Notes: generated by a model from the letters alone, not told the origin. 64,000 nucleotides of DNA from Rahnella victoriana (GCF_004330295.1 NZ_SJOJ01000011.1:1-64000), one strand, 5' to 3'; shown: positions 1-9,453, counted from the stretch's first letter. A program made the numbers and translations.

Positions 1-2410
1 GGCCATGCTTGGTCAGCGACATAAACAGTTGCACCGCAATGGTCACGACGGCCATCACGATCACAATCACCGGCACCGCAATCCACATCAGATAATTGGG
101 TTCCCACGGGAAATCGAACACTTTGCGTTGCAGCAGCCATAATGCGGCTTCCGCGCCGATCGCCGCCGCAATACCCGCCACCAGCCCGAGCACGGCAAAC
201 TCACACCACAGTGTGCGGTGCAGCATTTTTTTGCTGGCACCCAGCGTGCGGTACACAATCAGTTCCTGACGTCGCTGACGCATACCGACCTGAATCTGCG
301 CCAGCAGCAGCAATCCGCCGCACAGCATCACCAGGATCACCATCACTTCCAGCGCCCGGCTCACCTGCTGCAACACCTGTCCGACCTGACGCAGGATCGA
401 ACCGATATCCAGCAGACTCAGCGTCGGGAACTGGCGGTTAAGCTGCGTGATCGTGCGGTCATCACCGTGATAGCGGAAACTGGTCAGCCAGCTTTGCGGC
501 TGTGCATCCAGCGCCCCCGGCGGGAAGATGAAGTAGAAATTCGGCTTCAGGCTGTCCCAGTCCACTTTTCGCAGGCTGGTAATTCTGGCGCTGAACTCCT
601 GCGTATCGCCGCTGAAGGTCACCGTATCCCCGAGTTTCAGTCCCAGACGTCCCGCCAGCCCTTCATCAACCGACACTTCATCGGCTTTTGGCGGCCCGTT
701 ACCGGCGACCAGCGGATTATGATCCGGCAGCCCTGCCATCCAGGTCAGATTCAGCTCACGGTTCACCGCTTCGCCGCCTGCGTCATCCGGCTTAATGATG
801 TCGGTGGCAATCTGGTCGTTAATTTTGGTCAGACGAACCCGCACAATCGGATAGAAGGTTTCCGGCGCGGCGTTATGCTGATGCAGGAAATCCGTCACCT
901 GCGGAATTTGCTCTTTGGTGATATTGAGCAGGAAGTAATTCGGGCTGTCCGGCGGCAGTTGTTGTTCCCAGCGATCCAGTAAATCCCCGCGCATCACCAG
1001 CAGCAATGCCAGCAACATAAACGACATCGAGAATGCCGCCAGCTGGCTGAGCGTCACCCACGGCTGGCGCAGCAGGCGGTTTACCGCCAGACGCAGCGGC
1101 AACTGACGGAACGTCAGCTTGCGTAACAGCAGCAGCGCGCCCCAGCCAATCACGCCGAGCAACAGTGACAGCACCAGCACGCCCGCCAGCAGCGACCAGA
1201 GCAACGAACTGCCGCCCATCAGCGCCGCCAGCAAACCGACCACCACCACAACCATCACCGGCAGGAAATAACGCAGCGGCCAGACGTTCGCCACCACATC
1301 CTGACGCAGCACCCGCAGCGGCTGGGTTGCCAGCAACTGACGATACGGACGGATGCCGATCAGCAGAGAAATCACCACCATCGCGCCCATCGACCACACC
1401 CACGGCCAGCCACCGGCAGGCGGCAACGCCGCGGGCAGAACCGGCGCCAGCACCTTCATCAGGATGGCTTCGAATACCAGCCCGACCACGCTGCCGCACA
1501 ATCCTGCCAGCACCAGCACCGCCAGCCACTGTCCGATAATCAGTTTTTGCAGCGCCTTTTTCCCGGCACCCAGCGTTTTCAGTACGGCAACCAGATCGTA
1601 ACGGCTGCGGCAGTAATGCCCCATCGACACCGCGATCGCCGCAATCGACAACATCAGAGTCAGCAGCGCCGACAATGTGAGGAATTGCTGTGAACGCTGT
1701 AATGATTTGCCCAGCGCGCCGTCGGAATCTTCCATGCCGGTCCAGCGTTGATCCGGCTTGAGCAGCCCTTTGATCGCATCGCCATAGGTCTGAATGGCCT
1801 GCGGCGAACCGGCAAACATATAGCGATACGTCAGACGGCTGCCCGGCTGTACCGCGCCGGTTTTCGCCACATCGTCCAGATTCATGATCACGCGTGGCGC
1901 AGTCTGGAACGGGTTAAAGCCCGAATCCGGTTCCTGTACCACCACACCGGCAATTTTCAGCGTGGTATCGCCAACATCCAGATTGTCGCCAACTTTCACG
2001 TTCAGCAGCGCCAGCAGACGCGGAGCAACCAGCACGGTGCCCGGCTCAGGTTTCAGCCCCGCCGGTTCGGTTTGCAATGTGCCATACAGCGGATACGCCA
2101 GATCGGTGGCTTTCACCGCCGCCAGTTGCGGGGTTTCGCCCGCAAAGGTCATGGTCATAAACGACAGCTGACGGCTGACGTTCAGCCCCTGCGCCTGCGC
2201 ATCCTGCAACCAGGCTTCGGTAATCGGATGCGCTGACCGCAGCACACGATCCCCGGCTATAAACTCGCGGCTTTGCTGACTCAGCCCTTTGTCCATGCGG
2301 TCGCTGATACTGCCGAGCGCCAGCACACAGGCCACCGCCAGTGTCAGCGCCAGCCAGACGATCAGCAGCGAAGGCGAGCGCCATTCCCGCCAGAACCAGC
2401 GCCAGATCAT
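1..2410 (-). CDS. ybbP: YbbP-type ABC transporter permease, cut by the window edge
   Basis: Integral membrane subunit of a MacB/LolCE-like ABC transporter, partner of the ATPase YbbA encoded just upstream. The reading frame opens with MIWRWFWREWRSPSLLIVWL, matching the YbbP N-terminus, and stays open for 803 codons to the window edge, where it reads ...LFMSLTKHG without a stop. As E. coli YbbP is about 804 residues, only the last residues should be missing. The first hydrophobic stretch begins near residue 15; further membrane segments and FtsX-type domains are expected for the family but were not mapped residue by residue. The ATG overlaps the ybbA stop codon (ATGA, 2407-2410), so the two are translationally coupled. 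The exported substrate is unknown in the literature I recall. Confidence 0.93.
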   Translation of the reverse strand, partial: MIWRWFWREWRSPSLLIVWLALTLAVACVLALGSISDRMDKGLSQQSREFIAGDRVLRSAHPITEAWLQDAQAQGLNVSRQLSFMTMTFAGETPQLAAVKATDLAYPLYGTLQTEPAGLKPEPGTVLVAPRLLALLNVKVGDNLDVGDTTLKIAGVVVQEPDSGFNPFQTAPRVIMNLDDVAKTGAVQPGSRLTYRYMFAGSPQAIQTYGDAIKGLLKPDQRWTGMEDSDGALGKSLQRSQQFLTLSALLTLMLSIAAIAVSMGHYCRSRYDLVAVLKTLGAGKKALQKLIIGQWLAVLVLAGLCGSVVGLVFEAILMKVLAPVLPAALPPAGGWPWVWSMGAMVVISLLIGIRPYRQLLATQPLRVLRQDVVANVWPLRYFLPVMVVVVVGLLAALMGGSSLLWSLLAGVLVLSLLLGVIGWGALLLLRKLTFRQLPLRLAVNRLLRQPWVTLSQLAAFSMSFMLLALLLVMRGDLLDRWEQQLPPDSPNYFLLNITKEQIPQVTDFLHQHNAAPETFYPIVRVRLTKINDQIATDIIKPDDAGGEAVNRELNLTWMAGLPDHNPLVAGNGPPKADEVSVDEGLAGRLGLKLGDTVTFSGDTQEFSARITSLRKVDWDSLKPNFYFIFPPGALDAQPQSWLTSFRYHGDDRTITQLNRQFPTLSLLDIGSILRQVGQVLQQVSRALEVMVILVMLCGGLLLLAQIQVGMRQRRQELIVYRTLGASKKMLHRTLWCEFAVLGLVAGIAAAIGAEAALWLLQRKVFDFPWEPNYLMWIAVPVIVIVMAVVTIAVQLFMSLTKHG

Positions 2411-3093
2411 GCTTCCTCCCACAATTTCCCGTCGCGCAGACGCAACCGCCGCTGACAGCGCGCCGCCAGCTGTTCATCATGCGTGACCAGAATCAGCGTC
2501 GTCGCTGCATCGCGGTTCAGTGAAAACAGCAGATCGACAATTCGTTCGCCGGTCGCGCGATCCAGATTGCCGGTCGGTTCATCGGCAAACAGTAATTTCG
2601 GTTTGCCGATGAACGCCCGCGCCAGCGCCACACGCTGCTGTTCGCCGCCAGAAAGCTGTGCCGGAAGATGATGCAGACGGCCGCCCAGCCCGAGACTTTC
2701 CAGCAGCTGCACCGCCTGCTGACGGCTGCTGCTGTCGCTTTCGCCACGTAACAGCGCGGGAAGCTGGACGTTTTCCAGCGCGTTAAGCGTCGGCACCAGC
2801 ATGAAAGACTGGAACACGAAGCCGACATTTTTTGCCCGCAACGCCGCACGCCCTTCCTCGTTGAGTTCACTGAGGGATTTTCCCAGCAACTTCACGTCAC
2901 CGTCGGTGCCGTCATCCAGCCCGGCAAGAATGCCCAGCAAAGTGGATTTGCCGGAACCGGATTCGCCAATCAGGGCAATTGTCTGGGCAGGTTTGACAAC
3001 CAGCTCCACACCGGACAGGATGGTGAGCTGACTTTCACCCTGACCGACGTGCTTACTTAGATGATGAACTTCAAGAACATTTTCCGCTGGCAT
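2407..3093 (-). CDS. ybbA: ABC transporter ATPase YbbA (LolD family)
   Basis: Cytoplasmic ATPase of the YbbA-YbbP transporter, 228 residues. Visible motifs: Walker A GESGSGKST at 43-51, Q-loop glutamine at 95, signature LSGGEQQR from 147, Walker B LLFADEP at 167-173 and the switch histidine at 205. The sequence matches E. coli YbbA from MPAENVLEVHHL onward, which fixes the start. That start lies inside the divergent tesA reading frame, so the 5' ends of the two genes overlap by about 33 bp. The same overlap exists in E. coli as I recall it. The downstream gene ybbP follows with a 4-bp overlap. Confidence 0.95.
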   Translation of the reverse strand: MPAENVLEVHHLSKHVGQGESQLTILSGVELVVKPAQTIALIGESGSGKSTLLGILAGLDDGTDGDVKLLGKSLSELNEEGRAALRAKNVGFVFQSFMLVPTLNALENVQLPALLRGESDSSSRQQAVQLLESLGLGGRLHHLPAQLSGGEQQRVALARAFIGKPKLLFADEPTGNLDRATGERIVDLLFSLNRDAATTLILVTHDEQLAARCQRRLRLRDGKLWEEA

Positions 3094-3699
3094 CTCCCCT
3101 TCCTTATGTTGTTAGGATTATTGAGTTTTCGCGCCGTGGCTGCTGATAACTTACTGATTATTGGCGACAGTTTGAGTGCTGTCTATCGTCTGCCGGTCGC
3201 CGAATCCTGGCCGACATTACTGAATAACAAATGGCAAAAAGAAGGCGGGAAACCCGTCATTATTAACGCCAGCATCAGCGGCGATACCGCTGAACAGGGG
3301 CTGGCGCGTCTGCCGTCCTTGCTGCAACAGCATCATCCGCGCTGGGTACTGATTGAACTGGGGGCCAACGATGGCCTGCGGGGTTTTCCGCCACAAGCCC
3401 TTTCCCAAACCCTGACGAAAGTGATCGCACAGGTCAAACAAGCCGGTGCGCAGCCGCTGCTGATGCAAATCCGCCTGCCGCCTAACTATGGCCGCCGCTA
3501 CGGTGACGCCTTCTACGCCCTTTATCCGGCGCTGGCGAAGCAGGAAAATATCCCGCTGGTGCCGTTCTTTATGGAGCAGGTCGCCGTCAAACCCGAATGG
3601 ATGCAGGACGACGGTTTACATCCGGCACTGGCGGCACAACCGTTTATCGCCGACTGGATGTCAGAAAAACTCACACCGCTGCTGACGCATCAGGGTTAA
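3061..3699 (+). CDS. tesA: Multifunctional acyl-CoA thioesterase I / protease I / lysophospholipase L1
   Basis: Periplasmic SGNH hydrolase of 212 residues that cleaves acyl-CoA, lysophospholipid and some ester substrates. A signal peptide (hydrophobic 11-24) precedes a likely cleavage at AVA|ADN, giving nucleophile Ser37 (mature Ser10) in the GDSLS block at 35-39. The oxyanion residues are Gly74 in the ISGD block and Asn103 in GANDG; Asp184 and His187 in DDGLHP complete the triad. Block I reads GDSLSAVY where E. coli has GDSLSAGY, a small difference close to the active site. The first of two tandem ATGs is used by analogy with E. coli (MMNF). It is divergent from ybbA with overlapping 5' ends. 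Confidence 0.95.
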   Translation: MMNFKNIFRWHLPFLMLLGLLSFRAVAADNLLIIGDSLSAVYRLPVAESWPTLLNNKWQKEGGKPVIINASISGDTAEQGLARLPSLLQQHHPRWVLIELGANDGLRGFPPQALSQTLTKVIAQVKQAGAQPLLMQIRLPPNYGRRYGDAFYALYPALAKQENIPLVPFFMEQVAVKPEWMQDDGLHPALAAQPFIADWMSEKLTPLLTHQG

Positions 3700-3815
3700 C
3701 ATACGGCATATAAAAATAATAACGGGACGTGAGTAAAACCAAGACGTTACCTTTTTCACCCGACTCCCTAGTAAATCACAGTCATAAAAAATAGGGACAC
3801 CTCACAGGTAAAGTT

Positions 3816-4592
3816 ATGCAAAAAGCAGTATTAATTACCGGTTGCTCCAGTGGTATCGGGCTGGTTGCCGCCCAGGATTTGCGCACACGCGGTTATCGGG
3901 TACTGGCGGCGTGCCGTAAACCACAGGATATCGACACGCTGCAACAGATGGGTTTTGAAACTGTTCAGCTTGATCTGGACGATCCGAAGAGCGTTGAACA
4001 GGCAGCCGATGAGGTGATTGCACTGACCGGCAACCGCCTGTACGGCCTGTTTAACAACGCCGGTTTTGGTGTTTACGGGCCGCTCAGCACCATCAGCCGC
4101 GGGCAGTTCGAAAAGCAATTTTCCACCAATCTTTTCGGCACACATCAGCTGACACAATTGTTACTGCCCGCCATGTTGCCGCACGGCGAAGGCCGTATTA
4201 TCCAGACCAGCTCGGTGATGGGGCTGATTACCACGCCGCGCCGGGGCGTCTATGCCGCCAGTAAATTTGCGCTGGAAGCCTGGTCGGACACCCTGCGCAT
4301 GGAGCTGCACGGCACCGGCATTCAGGTCAGCCTGATAGAACCCGGCCCGCTGACCAGCAATTTCACCGCCAATGTGAATCAGTCACAGGCCGATCAGCCG
4401 GTCGAAAATCCGGGCATTGCCCGTCGTTTTACGCTGACGCCGGAGGCAGTTTTGCCAAAACTGCACCATGCTTTAGAAAACCCGCGCGCGCGCCTGCGTT
4501 ATCCGGTCACGCTGGTCGCCCATGCCCTGACCGTGCTGAAACGCCTTTTACCCGCGCGCGTACTGGACAAATTATTACGCGGAAACAGCTAA
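3816..4592 (+). CDS. ybbO: Short-chain dehydrogenase/reductase YbbO
   Basis: Classical SDR of 258 residues, related to E. coli YbbO, which reduces aldehydes with NADPH. The Rossmann motif TGCSSGIG is at 8-15, the structural NNAG at 80-83, the catalytic Ser near 132-133, and Tyr146-x3-Lys150 forms the active-site pair. An Arg near 34 (AACRK) favours NADP(H), as an inference. It lies 116 bp after tesA in the same direction. An ERIC repeat begins about 70 bp after its stop codon. Confidence 0.9.
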   Translation: MQKAVLITGCSSGIGLVAAQDLRTRGYRVLAACRKPQDIDTLQQMGFETVQLDLDDPKSVEQAADEVIALTGNRLYGLFNNAGFGVYGPLSTISRGQFEKQFSTNLFGTHQLTQLLLPAMLPHGEGRIIQTSSVMGLITTPRRGVYAASKFALEAWSDTLRMELHGTGIQVSLIEPGPLTSNFTANVNQSQADQPVENPGIARRFTLTPEAVLPKLHHALENPRARLRYPVTLVAHALTVLKRLLPARVLDKLLRGNS

Positions 4593-4660
4593 GTAAAAGC
4601 GATAAGGGGTTGAAGCGGCCCGAGTCGCCCCCATTTGTTCTTAAATACTTTAATTTTCTA

Positions 4661-4783
4661 TACCCTAAATAATTCGAGTTGCGGGAAGGCGGCAAGCTCA
4701 CGAAGACCCGGGAGCTTAGATAACTAAGTGACCGGGCTGAATGAGTGCAGCCAACGCATCAGCAGCTCGAAGTATGACGGGTA
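4661..4783 (+). repeat. ERIC (IRU) palindromic repeat, complete copy
   Basis: About 123 bp whose ends are imperfect inverted repeats (TACCCTAAATAATTCGAGTT at the left, AGCTCGAAGTATGACGGGTA at the right). The centre (near 4701-4745) resembles the standard ERIC core GGAGCTTACATAAGTAAGTGAC. It sits immediately before ybbN, ending 17 bp ahead of its ATG, so it is probably transcribed in the 5' leader of that gene. Confidence 0.88.
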
Positions 4784-4800
4784 GCGGAGAGACAGAATTC

Positions 4801-5658
4801 ATGCTTGCACAACCTACAGTAATCGATATCAACGAAACCAACCTGCACCAGACGCTGGAACAATCCATGTCCGTGCCGGTGATGTTCTATTTCTGGTCTG
4901 AGCGCAGCCAGCATTGTCTGCAACTGGGGCCGATCCTCGACAAACTGGCTGCGGAATACGCCGGTCAGCTGGTCCTGGCGAAAGTGGACTGCGATACCGA
5001 GCAGATGATTGCTCAGCAGTTTGGTCTGCGTTCAATCCCGGCGGTGTACCTGTTTAAAGACGGTCAGCCTGTCGATGGTTTCCAGGGGCCGCAGCCGGAA
5101 GAAGTCATCCGTGAACTGCTGCAAAAAGTGTTGCCGAAAGAAGAAGAGCTGAAACTGGCTCAGGCGCAGGAATTGTTGCAGGCGGGCAACGTGGCGGAAG
5201 CCCTGCCGTTGCTGAAAGATGCCTGGCAGCTGAGCAATTACCGCAGTGATATCGGCCTGCTGCTGGCGGAAACGCAAATTCACCTCAACCGCTCCGACGA
5301 CGCTGAAGCCGTACTGGCGACCATCCCGTTACAGGATAAAGACTCCCGTTATCAGGGATTGATCGCGCAGATCGAGTTGCTGAAACAGGCCGCTGACACG
5401 CCGGAAATTCAGCTGCTGCAACAGGAACTCCAGCAGGATCCTGAAAACGCCGAGCTGGTGGTGAAACTCAGCCTGCAACTGCATCAGGTCGGGCGTAACG
5501 AAGAAGCGCTGGAACTGCTGATGGCACCGCTGAAAAAAGATCTGGGTGCGGCAAATGGCGCGGCGCGTAAAACGCTGATGGATATCATGGCGGCACTGGG
5601 CACCGGCGATGCGCTGGCTGCCAAATATCGCCGTCAGTTATATTCTCTGCTGTATTAA
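4801..5658 (+). CDS. ybbN: Chaperedoxin CnoX (YbbN), thioredoxin-TPR protein
   Basis: Cytoplasmic chaperone and redox protein that in E. coli protects substrates from oxidative aggregation and hands them to GroEL or DnaK. Residues 1-110 form a thioredoxin fold in which the usual CxxC is SQHC (only Cys39 kept), with the second conserved Cys64 in VDCD. The remainder is a TPR-like helical region (about 120-285). I place the start at 4801 ([12 protein letters not shown]...) because the protein aligns with YbbN from there and GGAGAG sits upstream. An in-frame ATG at 4741 would translate ERIC sequence and is unlikely. The fetAB (ybbLM) genes that follow ybbN in E. coli are absent here. Confidence 0.93.
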   Translation: MLAQPTVIDINETNLHQTLEQSMSVPVMFYFWSERSQHCLQLGPILDKLAAEYAGQLVLAKVDCDTEQMIAQQFGLRSIPAVYLFKDGQPVDGFQGPQPEEVIRELLQKVLPKEEELKLAQAQELLQAGNVAEALPLLKDAWQLSNYRSDIGLLLAETQIHLNRSDDAEAVLATIPLQDKDSRYQGLIAQIELLKQAADTPEIQLLQQELQQDPENAELVVKLSLQLHQVGRNEEALELLMAPLKKDLGAANGAARKTLMDIMAALGTGDALAAKYRRQLYSLLY

Positions 5659-5686
5659 TTCATCAGATCTACCGCTGAATCAGGCT

Positions 5687-5720
5687 ACGCACGTCACTTA
5701 ACCGGACGTGCGTTTTTTTT
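5687..5720 (+). terminator. Rho-independent terminator of ybbN
   Basis: The 8-bp stem ACGCACGT/ACGTGCGT (5687-5694 with 5706-5713) is followed by a run of T. It starts about 30 bp after the ybbN stop codon. Confidence 0.85.
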
Positions 5721-5894
5721 GGCTTTTTCCCCGTCTTTTATCCCCTGAACTATCCTTTATTAATACGATGACTTAACGATTTGTGCGACAATTGAGCACG
5801 CGCCTGACCGGTCGGTGAGTGCGCCAGGGACATGTTTTTATTCGATTATTCCCTCAGGAATAATCAGGACACAGTTTTACAGGAGTTTCATACT

Positions 5895-6815
5895 ATGTTT
5901 GACCTCATTCCCATTCCTATCCTCATTCTGATCGTGCTGGCGCTACTGGTGGTGTACGCCGGGATCAAGATCGTGCCACAGGGCTATCAGTGGACCGTTG
6001 AACGCTTTGGCCGTTATACCAAAACCCTGATGCCGGGGCTGAATCTGGTCGTGCCGTTTGTTGACCGCATCGGCCGCAAAATCAATATGATGGAACAGGT
6101 GCTGGACATTCCTTCTCAGGAAGTGATTTCTCGCGATAACGCTAACGTTGCCATCGACGCCGTGTGCTTTATTCAGGTGATTGACCCGGCGCGTGCCGCG
6201 TATGAAGTCAGCAATCTGGAACAGGCGATCGTTAACCTGACCATGACCAACTTCCGTACCGTGCTTGGCTCGATGGAACTGGACGAGATGCTGTCACAAC
6301 GCGACAACATCAACGCACGTTTGCTGCATATCGTCGATGAAGCCACCAATCCGTGGGGCGTGAAAATCACCCGTATCGAGATCCGCGATGTGCGCCCACC
6401 GGCTGAACTGATTTCCGCGATGAATGCGCAGATGAAAGCCGAACGCACAAAACGTGCCGATATTCTGGAAGCCGAAGGCGTGCGTCAGTCCGCTATTTTG
6501 CGTGCTGAAGGTGAAAAACAGTCACAAATCCTGAAAGCGGAAGGTGAACGTCAGTCTGCCTTCCTGCAGGCAGAAGCGCGTGAACGTGCGGCGGAAGCGG
6601 AAGCGCAGGCAACCAAAATGGTATCTGAAGCCATTGAAGCGGGCAGCGTTCAGGCGATTAACTACTTCGTGGCACAAAAATACACCGATGCGCTGACCAA
6701 AATTGGTTCTGCGAATAACAGCAAAATCATCATGATGCCGCTGGATGCCACCAGCCTGATGGGGTCTATCGGCGGAATTGCTGAGCTGCTGAAAGAAACC
6801 AAAGGCGGCAAATAA
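5895..6815 (+). CDS. qmcA: SPFH/band-7 membrane protein QmcA
   Basis: Inner-membrane stomatin-like protein of 306 residues, a quality-control factor linked in E. coli to FtsH-HflKC. One N-terminal membrane segment (about 5-25, [20 protein letters not shown]) is followed by the SPFH domain ([13 protein letters not shown]...). A long charged helix then carries repeated EGERQS/EGEKQSQ units (about 190-240), typical of flotillin-type assemblies. The start at 5895 is chosen for its AGGAG ribosome site and for agreement with the 305-residue E. coli protein; an in-frame ATG at 5832 lacks both. The stop codon overlaps the ATG of ybbJ, so the pair is coupled. Confidence 0.95.
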   Translation: MFDLIPIPILILIVLALLVVYAGIKIVPQGYQWTVERFGRYTKTLMPGLNLVVPFVDRIGRKINMMEQVLDIPSQEVISRDNANVAIDAVCFIQVIDPARAAYEVSNLEQAIVNLTMTNFRTVLGSMELDEMLSQRDNINARLLHIVDEATNPWGVKITRIEIRDVRPPAELISAMNAQMKAERTKRADILEAEGVRQSAILRAEGEKQSQILKAEGERQSAFLQAEARERAAEAEAQATKMVSEAIEAGSVQAINYFVAQKYTDALTKIGSANNSKIIMMPLDATSLMGSIGGIAELLKETKGGK

Positions 6816-7270
6816 TGCTGCATGATTTCATGGCAAATCCGCACGTATTCTGGCTGTCTCTGGGCGGCCTGTTGCTGGCGGCTGAGCTGGTCGGTGCGAG
6901 TGGTTACTTGCTGTGGAGCGGCGTGGCAGCGGCCTTAGTGGGCGCTGTCACCTGGATCCTGCCGTTGCCGTGGGAATGGCAGGGCACGGCGTTCGCGCTG
7001 CTAACCATTCTGGCGGCGTGGCTGTGGTGGAAATGGCTGAATCTGCGCGCCGACAAACCGGCCGGTAATTCAGCCCTGAACCAGCGCGGCCAGCAGTTAG
7101 TGGGTACTTACGCCACCGTGCTGGAACCGGTAACCAATCAGTTTACACGGGTACAAATCGGTGACAGCAGCTGGCGCGCAATCTGCACCTCGCCGCTCAA
7201 TGTCGGTGACAAAGTGATTATCACCGGCGTGGAAGGCGCCACGCTGCGCGTGGAACCTGAGGTTCGCTAA
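6815..7270 (+). CDS. ybbJ: NfeD-like membrane protein YbbJ
   Basis: Small inner-membrane protein of 151 residues, partner of QmcA; NfeD proteins nearly always pair with SPFH genes. Hydrophobic segments lie at about 10-30, 33-50 and 55-72. A C-terminal OB-fold domain (about 85-151, ending GVEGATLRVEPEV) follows. The ATG overlaps the qmcA stop by one base. It is convergent with cueR, with only 9 bp between the genes. Confidence 0.93.
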   Translation: MLHDFMANPHVFWLSLGGLLLAAELVGASGYLLWSGVAAALVGAVTWILPLPWEWQGTAFALLTILAAWLWWKWLNLRADKPAGNSALNQRGQQLVGTYATVLEPVTNQFTRVQIGDSSWRAICTSPLNVGDKVIITGVEGATLRVEPEVR

Positions 7271-7279
7271 ACCCCCCTC

Positions 7280-7681
7280 TCAGTGTTTGTGACAACAGCC
7301 ACTGAGATTGTCGATGATCGGGCAATCCGCGCCATCGTCACCGGGGCAGGATTCCGCCAGCGTCAGTAAGCGCTCACGCATGGCTTTAAGCTCTTCAATG
7401 TGCCGCGCAATTTCGGCGGCCTTTTCTAACGTCCGCGCTTTAACATCCGCACTGTGCCGGTCAGGATTGTGGAACAACGCCACCAGCTCCTGACACTCTT
7501 CCAGCGTGAAACCGACCTGTCGTGCCTGACGCAGTAAGGTCAGTTCTTCGATATGTTTTTGTGCATAACTGCGGTAGCCGTTTTCGCTGCGAGCCGGTGC
7601 GGTGACCAGCCCTTTCTCTTCATAAAAACGGATGGCTTTACTGGTCAGCCCGGTTTTTTTCGCCACATCACTGATGTTCAT
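7280..7681 (-). CDS. cueR: Cu(I)-responsive MerR-family regulator CueR
   Basis: Copper sensor of 133 residues that twists the copA promoter when Cu(I) binds. The winged helix-turn-helix is at 1-70 ([22 protein letters not shown]...), followed by a dimerisation helix. The metal loop holds Cys112 and Cys120 (CPGDDGADC), the exact CueR ligand spacing. The C-terminus carries the extra GCCHKH. Its target box is about 1.9 kb away before copA; in E. coli cueR and copA are also separated by accessory genes, though different ones. Confidence 0.95.
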   Translation of the reverse strand: MNISDVAKKTGLTSKAIRFYEEKGLVTAPARSENGYRSYAQKHIEELTLLRQARQVGFTLEECQELVALFHNPDRHSADVKARTLEKAAEIARHIEELKAMRERLLTLAESCPGDDGADCPIIDNLSGCCHKH

Positions 7682-7743
7682 TTCGCCTCCACGACAAGCT
7701 GATTGTTGCGCATGATACGGACATCATACGCCATCAGAAGCGA

Positions 7744-8535
7744 TCAGCTGTAATGGACGGTTTGTTTTTTGGTACGCAGAAGCAGCCACATCGGCAACGG
7801 CAGGGTCACGATCAGCAGGATCCACAACAGCGAATACACCGAGGTCACGCCGTCATTTTGCAGATTGATAAACATTTTTACCGGTATGCCCTGCGGGAAA
7901 TAGCAGAATACCATCACAATGCCGAATTCACCGATGGCGCGCACCCAGGCGATCGCCACGCCAGCGGCAATGCCGCGTGACGCCAGCGGAAGTGTCAGCC
8001 GGATAAACACCTGAAACGGCGAAGCGCCGAGGGTTTTCCCTGCTTCTTCAACGTCTTTCGGCACCGCTTCCAGCGCACCTCTGGCGGAAATAATGAAATA
8101 CGGCAGTGCGCCATAAATCTGCGCCAGCACGAACGCGGGCGCATTGTTGTTGAGCGTCATGCCTGTAGCAGACAGGATTTCGCCGACCGAACCGTACGGC
8201 CCGTACACTGACACCAGTAAAATGCCCATCGCCAGCGGCGGCGTCAGCAACGGGATCAGCACCAGCACTTCCACCACATTGCGCCAGCGTGACGCGGTTT
8301 TCGCCAGCCAGAAAGCCACCGGCAGACCGAGTAAAATAATCAGGCCCACCGATACCAGACTCAGCCCGAGCGATACCGCGACCGCATGGCTGTCGCCGTA
8401 AGCCAGATGAAAATCTGACCACGGCGTCAGGAACAGCAGCGTGACAAACGGCACCATTAACAGTGCCAGTGCGGGAACCGCCATGCCTGACGCACGCAAC
8501 TTAAAGGTTTCCGCCTTTCGGTTTGTCATAACCAT
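7744..8535 (-). CDS. ABC transporter permease, molybdate/tungstate type
   Basis: Inner-membrane permease of the ModB/CysT/WtpB class with about six hydrophobic segments. The family EAA loop is visible (EEAGKTLGASPFQVFIRLTLP). The product is 263 residues from the ATG at 8535 (MVMTNRK...); an ATG at 8529 is equally possible, and a GTG at 8565 is open but lacks a ribosome site. All of these lie inside the 3' end of the binding-protein gene, so translation is probably coupled. No ATPase gene follows: the next gene on this strand is cueR, 62 bp away. The transporter must borrow an ATPase, perhaps ModC from elsewhere (inference). Confidence 0.85.
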   Translation of the reverse strand: MVMTNRKAETFKLRASGMAVPALALLMVPFVTLLFLTPWSDFHLAYGDSHAVAVSLGLSLVSVGLIILLGLPVAFWLAKTASRWRNVVEVLVLIPLLTPPLAMGILLVSVYGPYGSVGEILSATGMTLNNNAPAFVLAQIYGALPYFIISARGALEAVPKDVEEAGKTLGASPFQVFIRLTLPLASRGIAAGVAIAWVRAIGEFGIVMVFCYFPQGIPVKMFINLQNDGVTSVYSLLWILLIVTLPLPMWLLLRTKKQTVHYS

Positions 8536-9433
8536 TTTGTTCAAACAGTTGCTGACCTTTGGCACTTTGCATGTAGCTGATAAATGCTTTCGCCAGTTCC
8601 GGATGCGGCGCGTTGTTCAGCACCACCGCGTAAAACACCAGCGGCTGAGTGCTCAGCGTTTTCTCTTTGCCGGTGGCATCTTTCACATTGAACGTGACTT
8701 TGCTGTACCAGTCTTTGCTCATCTGCGGATTGCTCAGGTTAATTTCATCCGGCAGTTTGATGTACGGCAGATGGGCGGAAATGGTGGCGCTTTCGTAACC
8801 CGACGCGGCATCAACCTGACCGGCTTCCAGACGGGTCAGCAAACCGCCTTCGCCGGAAATCTGTTTAGGGTTTTGTATGTCGCCCAGCACCGCTTTTTCC
8901 AGCCCCGGTTGTTTGTAGTAATTTTCAGCCAGCATCATGGTGAAAATGATGTTCTGACCCTGCGGATCGCTGACCGGATCGGTACGGCCAAATTGCAGCC
9001 CCGGCGTTTGCAGCACTTTCCACCACGGCTCAGCGCCCACCTTACCGTCTTTAATCGCGGCAAATTTTTCAGCGTATTTGCCTTTCGGATTGTAGGCAAT
9101 CACCATGCTGGTGCTGGCGACCGGGATCGCCTGCCCGGCCAGTCCGGCTTTTTGCAGGATTTCAACCGGCCCCGGCGTGATCGACACGAACACATCCGCC
9201 ACCACTTTTTTCGACGCCAGCAGATTTGCCATGCCGTAAGCGCCCTGCCCCTGTCCCTGATAATTCACGTGTTTTTGCTGCGCGAAATCCGGCCCCAGAT
9301 ATTTATCCATCACCACGCCCATCGAACCGGCGTAAGTCACACGAAAATCGTCAGCCGCCTGAGAACCCTGTGATGCTGCCAGACCCGCCAGCAATAATGC
9401 CGCCGTCAGTCCGGTTTTCTGAATCTTGCCCAT
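8501..9433 (-). CDS. Periplasmic substrate-binding protein, ModA/WtpA-like
   Basis: Binding protein of 310 residues with a Sec signal peptide (cleavage near SQA|ADD, residue 26). After the signal it reads TYAGSMGVVMDK, then STSMVIAYNPKGKYAEKF, FGRTDPVSDPQGQN and MMLAENYY. These blocks resemble tungstate/molybdate-binding WtpA and ModA proteins rather than sulfate or iron binders. The assignment is supported by a ModE-like operator just upstream. The gene overlaps the permease gene downstream. In E. coli the interval between cueR and copA holds glsA-ybaT instead, so this pair is accessory. Iron or sulfate binding is the main alternative. Confidence 0.78.
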   Translation of the reverse strand: MGKIQKTGLTAALLLAGLAASQGSQAADDFRVTYAGSMGVVMDKYLGPDFAQQKHVNYQGQGQGAYGMANLLASKKVVADVFVSITPGPVEILQKAGLAGQAIPVASTSMVIAYNPKGKYAEKFAAIKDGKVGAEPWWKVLQTPGLQFGRTDPVSDPQGQNIIFTMMLAENYYKQPGLEKAVLGDIQNPKQISGEGGLLTRLEAGQVDAASGYESATISAHLPYIKLPDEINLSNPQMSKDWYSKVTFNVKDATGKEKTLSTQPLVFYAVVLNNAPHPELAKAFISYMQSAKGQQLFEQNGYDKPKGGNL

Positions 9434-9453
9434 ACATGTTATCCCTGATTTAC

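Noticed and set aside
218-982. Open frame of 254 codons on the plus strand
   Set aside because: It is a shadow of ybbP on the other strand; ybbP is continuous and recognisable through this stretch, and this frame is rich in Gln/His/Arg with no family resemblance.
4741-4800. Longer start for ybbN with 20 extra residues
   Set aside because: The extra residues are encoded by the ERIC repeat and are absent from the family; a better ribosome site precedes 4801.
8441-9373. 310-codon frame on the plus strand opposite the binding-protein gene
   Set aside because: The minus-strand product has a signal peptide and family motifs; the plus-strand one has none and no start signals.
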